A DNA stretch of 64,000 nt from Aeromicrobium sp. Root344. Its GTDB lineage: Bacteria > Actinomycetota > Actinomycetes > Propionibacteriales > Nocardioidaceae. The stretch spans positions 397,222 through 461,221 of the forward strand of contig NZ_LMDH01000001.1 of assembly GCF_001425755.1 (NCBI RefSeq), given 5' to 3'. Below, in pieces: positions 45,283 through 53,676 of this stretch. A program made the translations under genes and the position numbers. The notes beneath the pieces are model-generated. The model made no database searches and was not told the origin of the DNA. It saw nothing but the letters and a program-made list of their open reading frames with translations. Numbering within the stretch: the stretch's first letter is position 1; every line of letters begins with the position of its first letter.

Positions 45283-46512
45283 ATGACGGCTGGCGGGGGC
45301 GCGACCGGCGAGGACGTCGGTCGCGCTCTCGCCGATGCCCTGGCGGAGCAGCGGCTGCGCATCGTCGCCTCCCTCATCCGTACGACGGGCGACTGGGATC
45401 TCGCCGAGGACGTGGTGTCCGACGCCGCCGAACGCGCCCTGCTCACGTGGCCGCGCGACGGCATACCCGCCAATCCGGCCGCGTGGCTCACCGCCACGGC
45501 TCGGCGGCGGGCGATCGACGTGCTGCGACGCGGTCAGGTCGAGCGGGACAAGCTGGCTGAGGTCGCGGCGATCGAGGAACTGACCGACGACCACACGGAT
45601 CCGTCGCCGATGGGTGACGACCGGCTCCGGCTGGTGTTCACGTGCTGCCACCCCGCGCTGGCTCTCGAGGCTCGGGTGGCGTTGACGCTCAAGGTCGTGT
45701 CGGGACTGTCGACCGAGGCGATCGGCCGGGCGTTCCTCACCTCGGAGGCCACGATGGGGCAGCGACTCCTGCGGGCCAAGAACAAGATCACCCACGCCGG
45801 GATCCCCTACCGCGTGCCCACCGAGGACCTGGCCGAGCGTGTCGGCGGCGTCCTGGCGGTCGTGTACCTCGTGTTCACCGAGGGCTACGCGACGAGCGCC
45901 CGCTCACTCGCCGACGAGGCGATCCGGCTCGGCCGGCTGCTCGTCACGCTGCTGCCCGACTCCGACGAGACGCGGGCGTTGCTGGCGCTGATGCTGCTGC
46001 AGCACGCGCGACGCGATGCCCGCGTGGTCGACGGCGAGCGGGTGACGCTCGAGCACCAGGACCGATCCCGCTGGCGCCGGGACGAGATCGACGAGGGCTC
46101 CGCGCTGCTCCGGCGGCGCTGGACCGTGCGTGGGCCGTACGCCGTGCAGGCCGACATCGCCGCCGTCCACGCCTCGGCGCCGTCGGCGGAGCAGACCGAC
46201 TGGCCTGCGATCGTCGCGCTCTACGACGAGCTGCTCGACATCGCTCCGTCGCCCGTGATCGCGCTCAACCGGGCGATCGCGGTCGGGATGAGCGACGGCG
46301 CGTTGGCCGGCCTCGCCGCGCTGGAGTCCGCCGCCGAGGACTCCCGGCTCGCCGGGCACTACCTCGTCGCGGCCGCTCGCGGCGACCTGCTCAGCCGCGC
46401 GGGGCTGCACGAGGAGGCGCTGATCGCCCTCGAGCAGGCGATCGAGCTCGCGCCGACCGACCAGGAACGCCGCCAGCTCGAGCAACGCGTCGCCGAGCTG
46501 CGAGGCTCCTGA
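45283..46512 (+). CDS. ECF42-type RNA polymerase sigma factor
   Basis: 409 residues. Sigma region 2 is at about 20-90 (GDWDLAEDVVSDAAERALL) and region 4 at about 110-170 (STEAIGRAFLTSEATMGQRL). A long C-terminal extension with TPR-like helical repeats follows (YATSARSLADEAIRLGRLL, then SRLAGHYLVAAARGDLL). The extension and the neighbouring DGPF gene identify the ECF42 group, which lacks an anti-sigma factor and is controlled by its C-terminus. It probably controls the DGPF operon; an ECF42 promoter motif was not checked. Confidence 0.9.
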   Translation: MTAGGGATGEDVGRALADALAEQRLRIVASLIRTTGDWDLAEDVVSDAAERALLTWPRDGIPANPAAWLTATARRRAIDVLRRGQVERDKLAEVAAIEELTDDHTDPSPMGDDRLRLVFTCCHPALALEARVALTLKVVSGLSTEAIGRAFLTSEATMGQRLLRAKNKITHAGIPYRVPTEDLAERVGGVLAVVYLVFTEGYATSARSLADEAIRLGRLLVTLLPDSDETRALLALMLLQHARRDARVVDGERVTLEHQDRSRWRRDEIDEGSALLRRRWTVRGPYAVQADIAAVHASAPSAEQTDWPAIVALYDELLDIAPSPVIALNRAIAVGMSDGALAGLAALESAAEDSRLAGHYLVAAARGDLLSRAGLHEEALIALEQAIELAPTDQERRQLEQRVAELRGS

Positions 46513-46543
46513 GCCGTGAGCCAGTCGCCATTCCCGTGCCGGG

Positions 46544-46627
46544 GCGGTGACGTGGTCGCCCATTGCACGGGCTGACAGGCGACCAGGTCACCGCTCAACG
46601 GCTCGACAGGCGACCAGGTCACCGCTC
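46544..46627. repeat. One hairpin arm with two alternative partners (tandem 31-base repeat)
   Basis: GACAGGCGACCAGGTCACCGC and the next two bases form a unit occurring at 46574-46596 and 46605-46627. Both contain GGCGACCAGGTCACCGC, which pairs with GCGGTGACGTGGTCGCC at 46544-46560, with one mismatch. Two mutually exclusive hairpins result. It lies between convergent genes and may act as a terminator. Confidence 0.65.
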
Positions 46628-46632
46628 GAGAG

Positions 46633-47331
46633 TCAGGCGGCCAGGCCGAGCTTGTCCATGCGCGCCGCGTGGGCCTCGGTGAGGCGGGTGAACATGCGCC
46701 CGATACCGGCCAGGTCCATCCCGGGATGGTCGACGCCGCCGACCAGCACGGTGCTGAGCGCATCGCGCTCGGCGACGACGGTCTGTGCCTGGCTGAGTGC
46801 CTCGCCCATGAGTCGCCGCCCCCATAGGGCCAGGCGCCCGCCGACCCGCGGGTCCTTCTCGATCGCCCCGCGCACGGCGTCGACGACGAAGTCCGAGTGC
46901 CCCGTGCCGCTCAGCGTGTCGAGGACCAGCGAACGCGTCTCGGGGTCGAGATAGGCCGCGATCTCGCGGTAGAAGTCGGCGGCGAGACCGTCGCCGACGT
47001 ACGCCTTGACGAGTCCCTCGAGCCAGTCCGACGGCGCGGTCTGCCGGTGGAACCGCTCGAAGATCGTGGCGAACTCCTGCATCGTCTCGTACGGGTCCTC
47101 GCCGAGCTGGACCAGCCGGTCGCGCAGCTTCTCGAAGTGCCCGAACTCGGCGGTCGCCATCGCCGCGATCTCGACCTTGGTCTTGAGGTCCGGCGCCATC
47201 TTGGCGTCCTCGGCAAGGCGCTCGCACGCGCTGATCTCGCCGTACGCGAGGATGCCGAGCAACTCGATCACGCCGGTGCGATAGACCGGATCGTCCAACG
47301 TCGAGGGCGGCGGAACGTTCTTGGAAGCCAT
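46633..47331 (-). CDS. Ferritin-like fold protein (MiaE-related)
   Basis: 232 residues with the helix pattern of ferritin-like diiron proteins: EISACERLAED and a later AEFGHFEKLRDRL (E-x2-H) near the N-terminal third, and FYREIAAYLDPETR in the middle. Members in actinobacteria are annotated as ferritin-like or tRNA-hydroxylase-like; the activity is unproved. It diverges from the DEAD-box helicase gene with about 86 bases between. Confidence 0.75.
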   Translation of the reverse strand: MASKNVPPPSTLDDPVYRTGVIELLGILAYGEISACERLAEDAKMAPDLKTKVEIAAMATAEFGHFEKLRDRLVQLGEDPYETMQEFATIFERFHRQTAPSDWLEGLVKAYVGDGLAADFYREIAAYLDPETRSLVLDTLSGTGHSDFVVDAVRGAIEKDPRVGGRLALWGRRLMGEALSQAQTVVAERDALSTVLVGGVDHPGMDLAGIGRMFTRLTEAHAARMDKLGLAA

Positions 47332-47417
47332 GCCCCGCAGCGTAGCGGGAAGGCCGGCGCCGCCAGACGATAGACTGGGCCCAGAAATCCCACGAGTCTC
47401 AAGAATTCGAGAAGACC

Positions 47418-48866
47418 CTGACTACGTTCAAAGATCTGGGCGTCATGCCCGAGATCGCCGACGCACTGAGTGACGTCGGCATCCAAGAAGCTTTCCCGAT
47501 CCAGGAGATGACGCTCGGCGTCGCCCTCATGGGCACCGATCTGATCGGCCAGGCGCGCACCGGCACCGGCAAGACGCTGGCGTTCGGCATCCCGGTCATC
47601 CAGCGCACGGTCGCGCCCCACGACGCCGACTATGACCAGGTCGTCGCGGGCAAGCCGCAGGCCCTGATCGTGGCGCCCACCCGTGAGCTCGCGATCCAGG
47701 TCGCCAGCGACATCGAGATCGCGTCCAAGAAGCGCGGCACCCGCAACCTGACGATCTACGGCGGTGTCCCCTACGAGTCGCAGCTCGACGCGCTCAAGGC
47801 CGGCGTCGACATCGTCGTCGGTACGCCCGGCCGACTGCTCGACCTCGCCAACCGCGGCGCCCTCGACCTGTCGCACGTCAAGTCGCTCGTCCTCGACGAG
47901 GCCGACGAGATGCTCGACCTGGGCTTCCTGCCCGACGTCGAGTCACTGCTGGCCAAGACGCCCGAGACCCGCCAGACGATGCTGTTCTCGGCCACGATGC
48001 CGGGCGCGATCGTCGGGCTGGCCCGCAAGCACATGCGCCACCCCATGAACATCCGTGCCGAGTCCGGCGAGGACAACCAGATGGTGCCGGCGACGGCGCA
48101 GTTCGTCTGGCAGGCGCACGAGATGGACAAGGCCGAGATCGTCGGCCGCATCCTCCAGGCCGACGACGTCGGCAAGGTGCTGGTCTTCACTCGCACCAAG
48201 CGCACCGCACAACGGGTCGCCGACGAGCTGATCGACCGCGGCTTCCCCGCCTCGCCGCTGCACGGCGACATGGCGCAGCCGGCCCGTGAGAAGGCGCTGA
48301 CCCGCTTCCGCGAGGGCAAGATCAACATCCTCGTCGCGACCGACGTGGCCGCCCGCGGCATCGACGTCGCCGGCATCACGCACGTCATCAACTACAACTG
48401 CCCCGAGGACCACAAGACGTACGTCCACCGCATCGGCCGCACAGGCCGCGCCGGCGCCTCGGGCATCGCCGTGACGTTCGTTGACTGGGCTGACCTGGTG
48501 CGCTGGAAGCTCATCAACACCGAGCTGGGCCTGCCGTTCGACGAGCCGCAGGAGACCTACTCGACGTCGGACCACCTGTTCCACGACCTCGGCATCGACC
48601 GCAACGTCAAGGGCCGCATCAAGGACCCGTCGCCACGCGAGCCCAAGAAGGACGACGGGCGCAGTGGCGGCGGTCGCGGTCGCAGCGGCGGAGACCGTGG
48701 TGGACGCGGCGGCGAGCGCAGCGGCGGAGACCGTGGTGGACGCGGCGGCGAGCAGAAGGCTCAGCAGTCCTCCGGCGGCGAGAAGAGCGACGGCGCACAG
48801 CGTCCCCGGCGCAACCGCAACCGCACGCGCTCGCGCGGCGGAGCCCCCGTCGCCAAGACGGACTAG
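47418..48866 (+). CDS. DEAD-box RNA helicase (start uncertain, possible CTG start)
   Basis: About 482 residues from a CTG at 47418 (TTFKDLGVMPEIAD); an ATG at 47445 is the only standard start nearby but removes the Q-motif lead-in. Motifs: I GTGKTLAF, II DEAD in VLDEADEMLDLGF, III SAT, VI HRIGRTGRAG. The C-terminus is a glycine/arginine-rich tail of repeated GDRGGRGGERSG-type units, expected to bind RNA. It probably unwinds structured RNA in cold or stress. The 36-base tandem duplication in the tail is listed separately. Confidence 0.88.
   Translation: MTTFKDLGVMPEIADALSDVGIQEAFPIQEMTLGVALMGTDLIGQARTGTGKTLAFGIPVIQRTVAPHDADYDQVVAGKPQALIVAPTRELAIQVASDIEIASKKRGTRNLTIYGGVPYESQLDALKAGVDIVVGTPGRLLDLANRGALDLSHVKSLVLDEADEMLDLGFLPDVESLLAKTPETRQTMLFSATMPGAIVGLARKHMRHPMNIRAESGEDNQMVPATAQFVWQAHEMDKAEIVGRILQADDVGKVLVFTRTKRTAQRVADELIDRGFPASPLHGDMAQPAREKALTRFREGKINILVATDVAARGIDVAGITHVINYNCPEDHKTYVHRIGRTGRAGASGIAVTFVDWADLVRWKLINTELGLPFDEPQETYSTSDHLFHDLGIDRNVKGRIKDPSPREPKKDDGRSGGGRGRSGGDRGGRGGERSGGDRGGRGGEQKAQQSSGGEKSDGAQRPRRNRNRTRSRGGAPVAKTD
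48682..48753 (+). repeat. Perfect 36-bp tandem duplication in the DEAD helicase tail
   Basis: Two identical 36-base units (48682-48717 and 48718-48753) encode two 12-residue RGG-rich blocks inside the C-terminal tail. A slippage-prone coding repeat; its copy number could vary between strains. Confidence 0.9.
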
Positions 48867-48886
48867 CTCTTCCCGAGCGACCACTC

Positions 48887-48934
48887 GGTCCTTGAGCTTG
48901 TCGAAAGGACGTCCTTTCGACAAGCTCAAGGACC
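48887..48934. repeat. 48-bp perfect palindrome (REP-like)
   Basis: The two 24-base halves (48887-48910 and 48911-48934) are exact reverse complements with no loop; the core is GCTTGTCGAAAGGAC/GTCCTTTCGACAAGC. It lies between the convergent DEAD-helicase and L,D-transpeptidase genes. It is like known GCTTGTCGAA-type dispersed palindromes in actinobacteria and other bacteria. Confidence 0.85.
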
Positions 48935-48942
48935 TTCGCGTT

Positions 48943-49614
48943 TCAGGCGGTGACGATGACCTTGGTGCCGACGGGGGCGAAGTCCCACAGGGCGATCGCG
49001 TCGGGCAGCCACTGGCGTACGCAGCCGGCCGACAGCGGCGTGCCCAGCTGTGCCTTGGTCTGCTCTAGCTTGCCGGAGTTGTCCTTGGGCACCGAGTGGA
49101 AGCCGATCGGCTCGCTGTAGCCGGTCGCGAAGCGTACGAAGTACTCCATCGAGCCGCTGCCGTCGAACGCGCCGGCGTGCCGAGACTTCGACTGCACCGT
49201 GTAGGACCCCGGCTGCAGGTTGTCGAAGCGGCTGCCCGACACGAGATAGGTGCGGGCGACCTTGCTGCCGTCGTCGACCAGCCAGACCCGCTGGTCGCTC
49301 TGGTCGAACACGATGCGCCGCCCCGAACCGGAGCCCGCCGGGAGCTCGGCGACCGGGGCCACCTTGGTGACGCTCGCGGCGGCGGCGCGCCGCTTGGGTG
49401 CGGGCGTCGGGATGGCGACGGTGTCGACCCGTGCCGTCTCGATCGACGCCGGCGCGGCCGCTGTCGTGTCGGCTGCCGCCCGGTCGGGCTTGAGCTGCGG
49501 CAGGATGCCGACGGCGGCTCCGCCGACGGCCATCGTGACGACGATCGCGAGCCCCAGCACGCCGACGCGTCCGCGACGGCGGACCATCCGATGGGAAGCG
49601 CGGTGCTTGGACAC
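48943..49614 (-). CDS. L,D-transpeptidase (YkuD) with N-terminal membrane anchor
   Basis: 223 residues, GTG start. A positively charged N-terminus (KHRASHRMVRRRGR) and membrane helix (VGVLGLAIVVTMAVGG) are followed by a Pro/Ala-rich linker and the YkuD domain: GFHSVP and the catalytic Cys in LSAGCVRQ (about residue 197). It crosslinks peptidoglycan with 3-3 links or anchors proteins. Uncleaved signal-anchor topology seems likely. Convergent with the DEAD helicase across the palindrome. Confidence 0.88.
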   Translation of the reverse strand: MSKHRASHRMVRRRGRVGVLGLAIVVTMAVGGAAVGILPQLKPDRAAADTTAAAPASIETARVDTVAIPTPAPKRRAAAASVTKVAPVAELPAGSGSGRRIVFDQSDQRVWLVDDGSKVARTYLVSGSRFDNLQPGSYTVQSKSRHAGAFDGSGSMEYFVRFATGYSEPIGFHSVPKDNSGKLEQTKAQLGTPLSAGCVRQWLPDAIALWDFAPVGTKVIVTA

Positions 49615-49654
49615 GCTCCCATCCTAAACGGCGTGGTCGCATCGCTCCGGAGAC

Positions 49655-49685
49655 TTGCCAAACGCGAATTACTCTAGTTAGAGTA
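49655..49685 (+). promoter_or_regulatory. Promoter and dyad operator of the PadR gene
   Basis: TTGCCA (49655-49660) and TAGAGT (49679-49684) form a -35/-10 pair with 18-base spacing. A TACTCTA-GT-TAGAGTA dyad (49670-49685) covers the -10 box, so the PadR protein probably represses itself and perhaps the pump gene. Confidence 0.65.
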
Positions 49686-49716
49686 TTCGAGTACGAGCAA
49701 CGATCGGAGGAGTGCC

Positions 49717-50379
49717 ATGAAGCGACCAGCCAACGCCCTGTCCCTGGCGGTGCTGACACTGCTCTTCGAGAAGCCCATGCATCCCTACGAGATGTCCTCG
49801 ACGCTGCGCCAACGCAGCAAGGAGGAGAGCATCCGGCTCAACTACGGGTCGCTCTACGCCGTCGTCGAGTCGCTGCGCAAGAAGGGCCTGATCGCCGCGC
49901 GCGAGACGCTTCGTGAGGGCAACCGCCCCGAGCGGACCGTGTACGAGCTCACCGACGAGGGCGCCACGGCGATGCGGGACTGGCTCAGCGAGATGCTGCG
50001 CGACCCCACGCCGCAGTTCACCGACTTCGAGGCCGCGCTCTCGCTGATGGGCGCCCTGCCGCCCGAGGAGGCCCTCGAGCTGCTCAAGCTGCGACTCCGG
50101 GCGCAACGCCTGGCCAGCAACCAGTACGACGGCGTACGCGCCCATGTGCCCGAGGGATTTCCCGCCTTCTTCCTGGTCGAGGGCGACTACTCCGAGGCGT
50201 TGCGCCTGGCCGAGATCACGTTCGTCGAGAAGCTCGTCGACGACATCTCGCACGACCGGCTCGGCGGCCTGGAGATGTGGCGCCGCATCCACGAGCTGCG
50301 CGCTGCCGGGCACTCCGGCGAGGAGGCCACCGCCAAGCTCATGGACGAGTTCGGGCACCTGCTCGGCATCGACCCCTAG
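49717..50379 (+). CDS. PadR-family transcriptional regulator
   Basis: 220 residues. The winged helix is at about 8-90 (HPYEMSSTLRQRSKEESIRL; YGSLYAVVESLRKKGLI), and a longer C-terminal helical dimerisation part follows, as in Vinson-type/PadR-s2 regulators. The ATG follows GGAGGAG. The gene is followed by a drug pump of the MFS type, a usual PadR target. The promoter has a dyad consistent with autorepression. The ligand is unknown. Confidence 0.9.
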   Translation: MKRPANALSLAVLTLLFEKPMHPYEMSSTLRQRSKEESIRLNYGSLYAVVESLRKKGLIAARETLREGNRPERTVYELTDEGATAMRDWLSEMLRDPTPQFTDFEAALSLMGALPPEEALELLKLRLRAQRLASNQYDGVRAHVPEGFPAFFLVEGDYSEALRLAEITFVEKLVDDISHDRLGGLEMWRRIHELRAAGHSGEEATAKLMDEFGHLLGIDP

Positions 50380-50389
50380 AGATTTCAGT

Positions 50390-50421
50390 GATCCCCGGCC
50401 GACTGGCATCGACCGGGGATC
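50390..50421 (+). terminator. Hairpin between padR-type gene and pump gene
   Basis: A 9-bp stem GATCCCCGG/CCGGGGATC (50390-50398 and 50413-50421), eleven bases after the PadR stop. It may reduce read-through into the pump gene or act as an attenuator. Confidence 0.5.
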
Positions 50422-50493
50422 GGAAACCGAGTCGCAAGCGACCCCGGCCCCAAGCACAGGGTAGCGAGCGTCTCTCACCCACAAGGAGACACT

Positions 50494-51948
50494 GTGAACA
50501 CCCCTGCCCCATCCACCAAGCGCGCCATCGCGACGAGCGTCCTGATGTTCGCCGCGTTCATGGACCTGCTCGACGTCACGATCGTCAACGTGGCGCTTCC
50601 GGCGATCCGCTCCGACCTCGACGCCAGCCCGGCCCACCTCGAGTGGATCCTCGGCGGCTACACCCTGGCGTTCGCGGTGCTGCTGATCACCGGCGGCCGG
50701 CTCGGCGACATCTTCGGCCGCCAACGCGTCTTCGTCCTCGGCGTCGCCGGCTTCACGCTTGCGTCCCTGGCAGCCTGCCTGTCGGGCAATGGCGACACCC
50801 TCGTCGCCGCCCGGGTCGTGCAGGGTGCCTTCGCCGCCATGATGGTGCCGCAGCTGCTGTCGACCGTGCAGGTCATGTATGCCCCCAAGGAGCGCGCCAA
50901 CGTGTTCGGCATCGTGGGCGCCGTCTCGGGCACCGCGGCCGTGGTCGGTCCCCTCCTCGGCGGCTGGCTCATCACGCACGACGCCTTCGGGGTCGGCTGG
51001 CGCAGCATCTTCCTGATCAACATCCCGGTCGGCATCGTGCTGATCGTGCTGGCGCTCAGGTACGTCCCCAACACCGTGTCGGAGCGGGCGACCCGCCTCG
51101 ACGTCCCCGGCTTCGCCCTGGCCACGGCAGGCGTGTTCCTGCTGGTCTTCCCCCTGATCGAGGGTCGTGAGCAGGGCTGGCCGGCCTGGATCTGGGCGAT
51201 GTTCGCCGGTGCTGGTGTCGTCCTGGCGGCGTTCGTCGCCAACCAGCGGCGGACCGAACGGCTCACGCAGTCGTCGCTCCTGCCCATGCACCTGTTCGGC
51301 AACCGTGGGTTCGCGGCGGGCCTCGTGACCCAGGCGGCCTGCTCGGCAGCCATGGCCGGCTTCGCCCTGACCCTGGTGATCTACGTCCAGAGCGGTCTCG
51401 GGTTCAGCGCCGTCCATGCCGGCCTGGTGCTGCTGCCGTTCAGCCTCGGCGCGTTCATCGGCGTCGGCATCTCGGCGCCGTTGGGTCTCAAGCTGGGCAA
51501 GGTCGTGCTGTTCGCCGGTGCTGTCCTCCAGGCGGCCGGCATCTGGTGGCTGGCCCGGATCGTGTCCGATCAAGGTGCCGGATTCGGTGCGTGGGACGGC
51601 ACCCCGCCGCTGCTGGTGGCCGGGATCGGCCTGGGCATGCTGGTCGTGCCGCTCATCGACATCGCGCTCTCGACGGTGTCGACCGACGACGCCGGCGCCG
51701 CGTCCGGGACCTACAGCACGTTCCAGCAGCTCGGCTCCGCGCTCGGCATCGCGATCGTCGGGGCCGTGTTCTTCCACGTCGTCGGCGACTCGTTCACCGA
51801 AGCCGGGCTGCGGGACGGGTTCGTCGCCGCGTCATGGTGGGCCGCCGGAGGCTACCTGCTGTCGGCCGCCGCGACCGTGTTCCTGCCCGACCGCAACGCC
51901 GTGCAGCGGCACGCCCGTGAGCAGGCGGAGCTGCTCGAGGCGGTCTGA
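50494..51948 (+). CDS. MFS drug-efflux transporter (DHA2/EmrB-QacA type)
   Basis: 484 residues, GTG start after AAGGAGA. About 14 membrane spans; the first part reads VLMFAAFMDLLDVTIVNVAL, with the conserved GGRLGDIFGRQRVF loop between spans two and three. It exports antibiotics, dyes or similar drugs using the proton gradient. Its location downstream of a PadR gene suggests induction by substrate. The substrate is not deducible. Confidence 0.9.
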   Translation: MNTPAPSTKRAIATSVLMFAAFMDLLDVTIVNVALPAIRSDLDASPAHLEWILGGYTLAFAVLLITGGRLGDIFGRQRVFVLGVAGFTLASLAACLSGNGDTLVAARVVQGAFAAMMVPQLLSTVQVMYAPKERANVFGIVGAVSGTAAVVGPLLGGWLITHDAFGVGWRSIFLINIPVGIVLIVLALRYVPNTVSERATRLDVPGFALATAGVFLLVFPLIEGREQGWPAWIWAMFAGAGVVLAAFVANQRRTERLTQSSLLPMHLFGNRGFAAGLVTQAACSAAMAGFALTLVIYVQSGLGFSAVHAGLVLLPFSLGAFIGVGISAPLGLKLGKVVLFAGAVLQAAGIWWLARIVSDQGAGFGAWDGTPPLLVAGIGLGMLVVPLIDIALSTVSTDDAGAASGTYSTFQQLGSALGIAIVGAVFFHVVGDSFTEAGLRDGFVAASWWAAGGYLLSAAATVFLPDRNAVQRHAREQAELLEAV

Positions 51949-51967
51949 CGCCCGCAGGCGTCGGGGC

Positions 51968-52744
51968 CTACTTCTTCTTGTTGCCAGCCAGCATGCCGGC
52001 GGCGACCTGGCGGTAGGCCTCGGCGCCCTTGTGCGTACGGGCCGTGGCGAGCACCGAGCGGCCGATCGCCGGCGCCTCGGCGAACCGGATCGTCTTGGGG
52101 ATCGGTGGCGTCACGACCGGCAGCTCGTAGGTCTCACGGATCGCGGCGAGCACGTTCTGCGCGTGCTTGGTGCGACCGTCGTACATCGTCGGCAAGACAC
52201 CCATGATCTCCAGCGACGGGTTGATGAACTGGCGCACGTCGTGGATCGTGTCGAGCAGCTGGCCGACGCCGCGGTGCGACAGCGTCTCGGCCTGCAGCGG
52301 GATCAGCACCTGCTGCGAGGCGGACAGCGCGCCGACCGTCAGGATGCCGAGTGTCGGCGGGCAGTCGATCAGGATCCAGTCGTAGTCGTCGGCGACCTTG
52401 TCGAGCGCGACCCGGAGCCGCTGCTCGCGTCCGGTGCGGCCGACGAGGCTCTCCTCGGCCTGGGTCAGCGTGATGTTGGCGGGCAGCAGGTGCATGCCGT
52501 CGTCCGTGATGACGATCGCGTCCTCGGCCTGCCGGGTGCCGAGCAGCACCTCCGCGACCGTGACCTCGAGGTCCTCCGGATCGATGCCGAGCGAGAACGT
52601 CAGGCTGCCCTGGGGATCGACGTCGACCAGCAGGACTCGTTGCTTGAGCTCGGTGAGCGCGGCGCCGAGCGACACGACGGTCGTCGTCTTGGCGACGCCA
52701 CCCTTCTGGTTCGCCACTGCGATAGTCGTCGTCACGGTCGCCAT
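51968..52744 (-). CDS. ParA-family ATPase
   Basis: 258 residues from the ATG at 52744 (MATVTTTIAVANQ). Deviant Walker A KGGVAKTTTVV at about 14-24, second box WILIDCPPTLG, and a basic C-terminus (GNKKK). A Soj/ParA-like protein; no ParB gene or parS-like site was seen nearby, so it may be a solitary ParA that positions a different cargo. The upstream in-frame extension to 52864 is unlikely since it overlaps the divergent SDR gene. Confidence 0.85.
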   Translation of the reverse strand: MATVTTTIAVANQKGGVAKTTTVVSLGAALTELKQRVLLVDVDPQGSLTFSLGIDPEDLEVTVAEVLLGTRQAEDAIVITDDGMHLLPANITLTQAEESLVGRTGREQRLRVALDKVADDYDWILIDCPPTLGILTVGALSASQQVLIPLQAETLSHRGVGQLLDTIHDVRQFINPSLEIMGVLPTMYDGRTKHAQNVLAAIRETYELPVVTPPIPKTIRFAEAPAIGRSVLATARTHKGAEAYRQVAAGMLAGNKKK

Positions 52745-52805
52745 TGTGTCATCACGTCGCCTGACCTCGCCGTCCACGCGCTGAGGCGTTTGGCATGCTT
52801 GCTCC

Positions 52806-53564
52806 ATGACACGTCGCGCGCTGGTGACCGGGGCAACCTCAGGGATCGGCAACGCGTTCGCCAAGGAGCTGGCCCGGCGCGGCTACGACCTCGTGATCGT
52901 GGCCCGTACGACCGACCGCCTGGAGACCCTGGCGACGCAGATGCGCAGCAAGCACCGCGTCGAGGTCGACGTCGTGACGGCCGACCTGTCGACCACCGAA
53001 GGCGTACGCGCGACCGTCAACAAGCTGACCGACACGACCCGCCCGGTCGACCTGCTCGTCAACAACGCCGGCGCCTCGCTGGCCGGCTGGTTCGGCACGA
53101 CCGACATCAACGACGAGGACCGCCAGCTCGACCTCCTCGTCCGTGCGCCGATGCACCTCATGGATGCGGCGATCAAGACCATGGCCGGCCGGGGCGGTGG
53201 CCAGATCATCAACGTGTCGAGCGTCGCGGCCTTCACGCCACGCGGCGTCTACTCGGCCCACAAGGCCTGGCTGCTCAACCTGTCGCAGTGGGCCGACATC
53301 CACTACGCCGACGTCAACATCTCGGTGCAGGCACTGTGTCCCGGGTTCGTCCGCACGGAGTTCCACCAGCGCGGCGAGATGGACGTCTCGGGCGTGCCGA
53401 AGTGGATGTGGCTCAAGTCCGACAAGGTCGTCAAGACCTCGCTCAAGGACCTCGACAAGGGCAAGTCGGTGTCGATCCCGTCGTTCCGCTACAAGGTGCT
53501 GGCCGGGCTCGCACGCTACCTGCCGAAGGGTCTCGTCACGCGCATCGCGAAGCGCGGCCGATGA
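52806..53564 (+). CDS. Short-chain dehydrogenase/reductase
   Basis: 252 residues with the NAD(P)-binding GATSGIGNAFA (about 8-18), NNAGAS (about 87), catalytic Ser near 136 and Y-S-A-H-K (about 149). Divergent from the ParA gene. The C-terminal part is basic (LARYLPKGLVTRIAKRGR), suggesting membrane or lipid association as in some fatty-acid-modifying SDRs. The substrate is unknown. Confidence 0.88.
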   Translation: MTRRALVTGATSGIGNAFAKELARRGYDLVIVARTTDRLETLATQMRSKHRVEVDVVTADLSTTEGVRATVNKLTDTTRPVDLLVNNAGASLAGWFGTTDINDEDRQLDLLVRAPMHLMDAAIKTMAGRGGGQIINVSSVAAFTPRGVYSAHKAWLLNLSQWADIHYADVNISVQALCPGFVRTEFHQRGEMDVSGVPKWMWLKSDKVVKTSLKDLDKGKSVSIPSFRYKVLAGLARYLPKGLVTRIAKRGR

Positions 53565-53576
53565 GCGAGCGCCAGC

Positions 53577-53611
53577 TGGGGGTCCCCCCACGAGCTCTGC
53601 GAGTAGGGGGA
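53577..53611 (+). terminator. GGGGGTCCCCCC-type hairpin after the SDR gene
   Basis: TCCCCC (53583-53588) pairs with GGGGGA (53606-53611), and a competing GGGGG-T-CCCCC palindrome sits at its left. It may be a terminator; no T-run follows. Confidence 0.45.
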
Positions 53612-53676
53612 ACGAGTCATGAGGCAGCAATCATGCCGCTGCCGTCGTACCGTGCCCTTTTGAGGACGGCTGCGGC

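Noticed and set aside
48682..48753. CRISPR-like direct repeats
   Set aside because: Two adjacent identical 36-base units without spacers inside a coding tail; no array anywhere in the window.
51968..52744. Chromosomal parAB locus and origin of replication
   Set aside because: No parB, parS-like 16-mer, dnaA boxes or gidB/rnpA genes were seen around the ParA gene.
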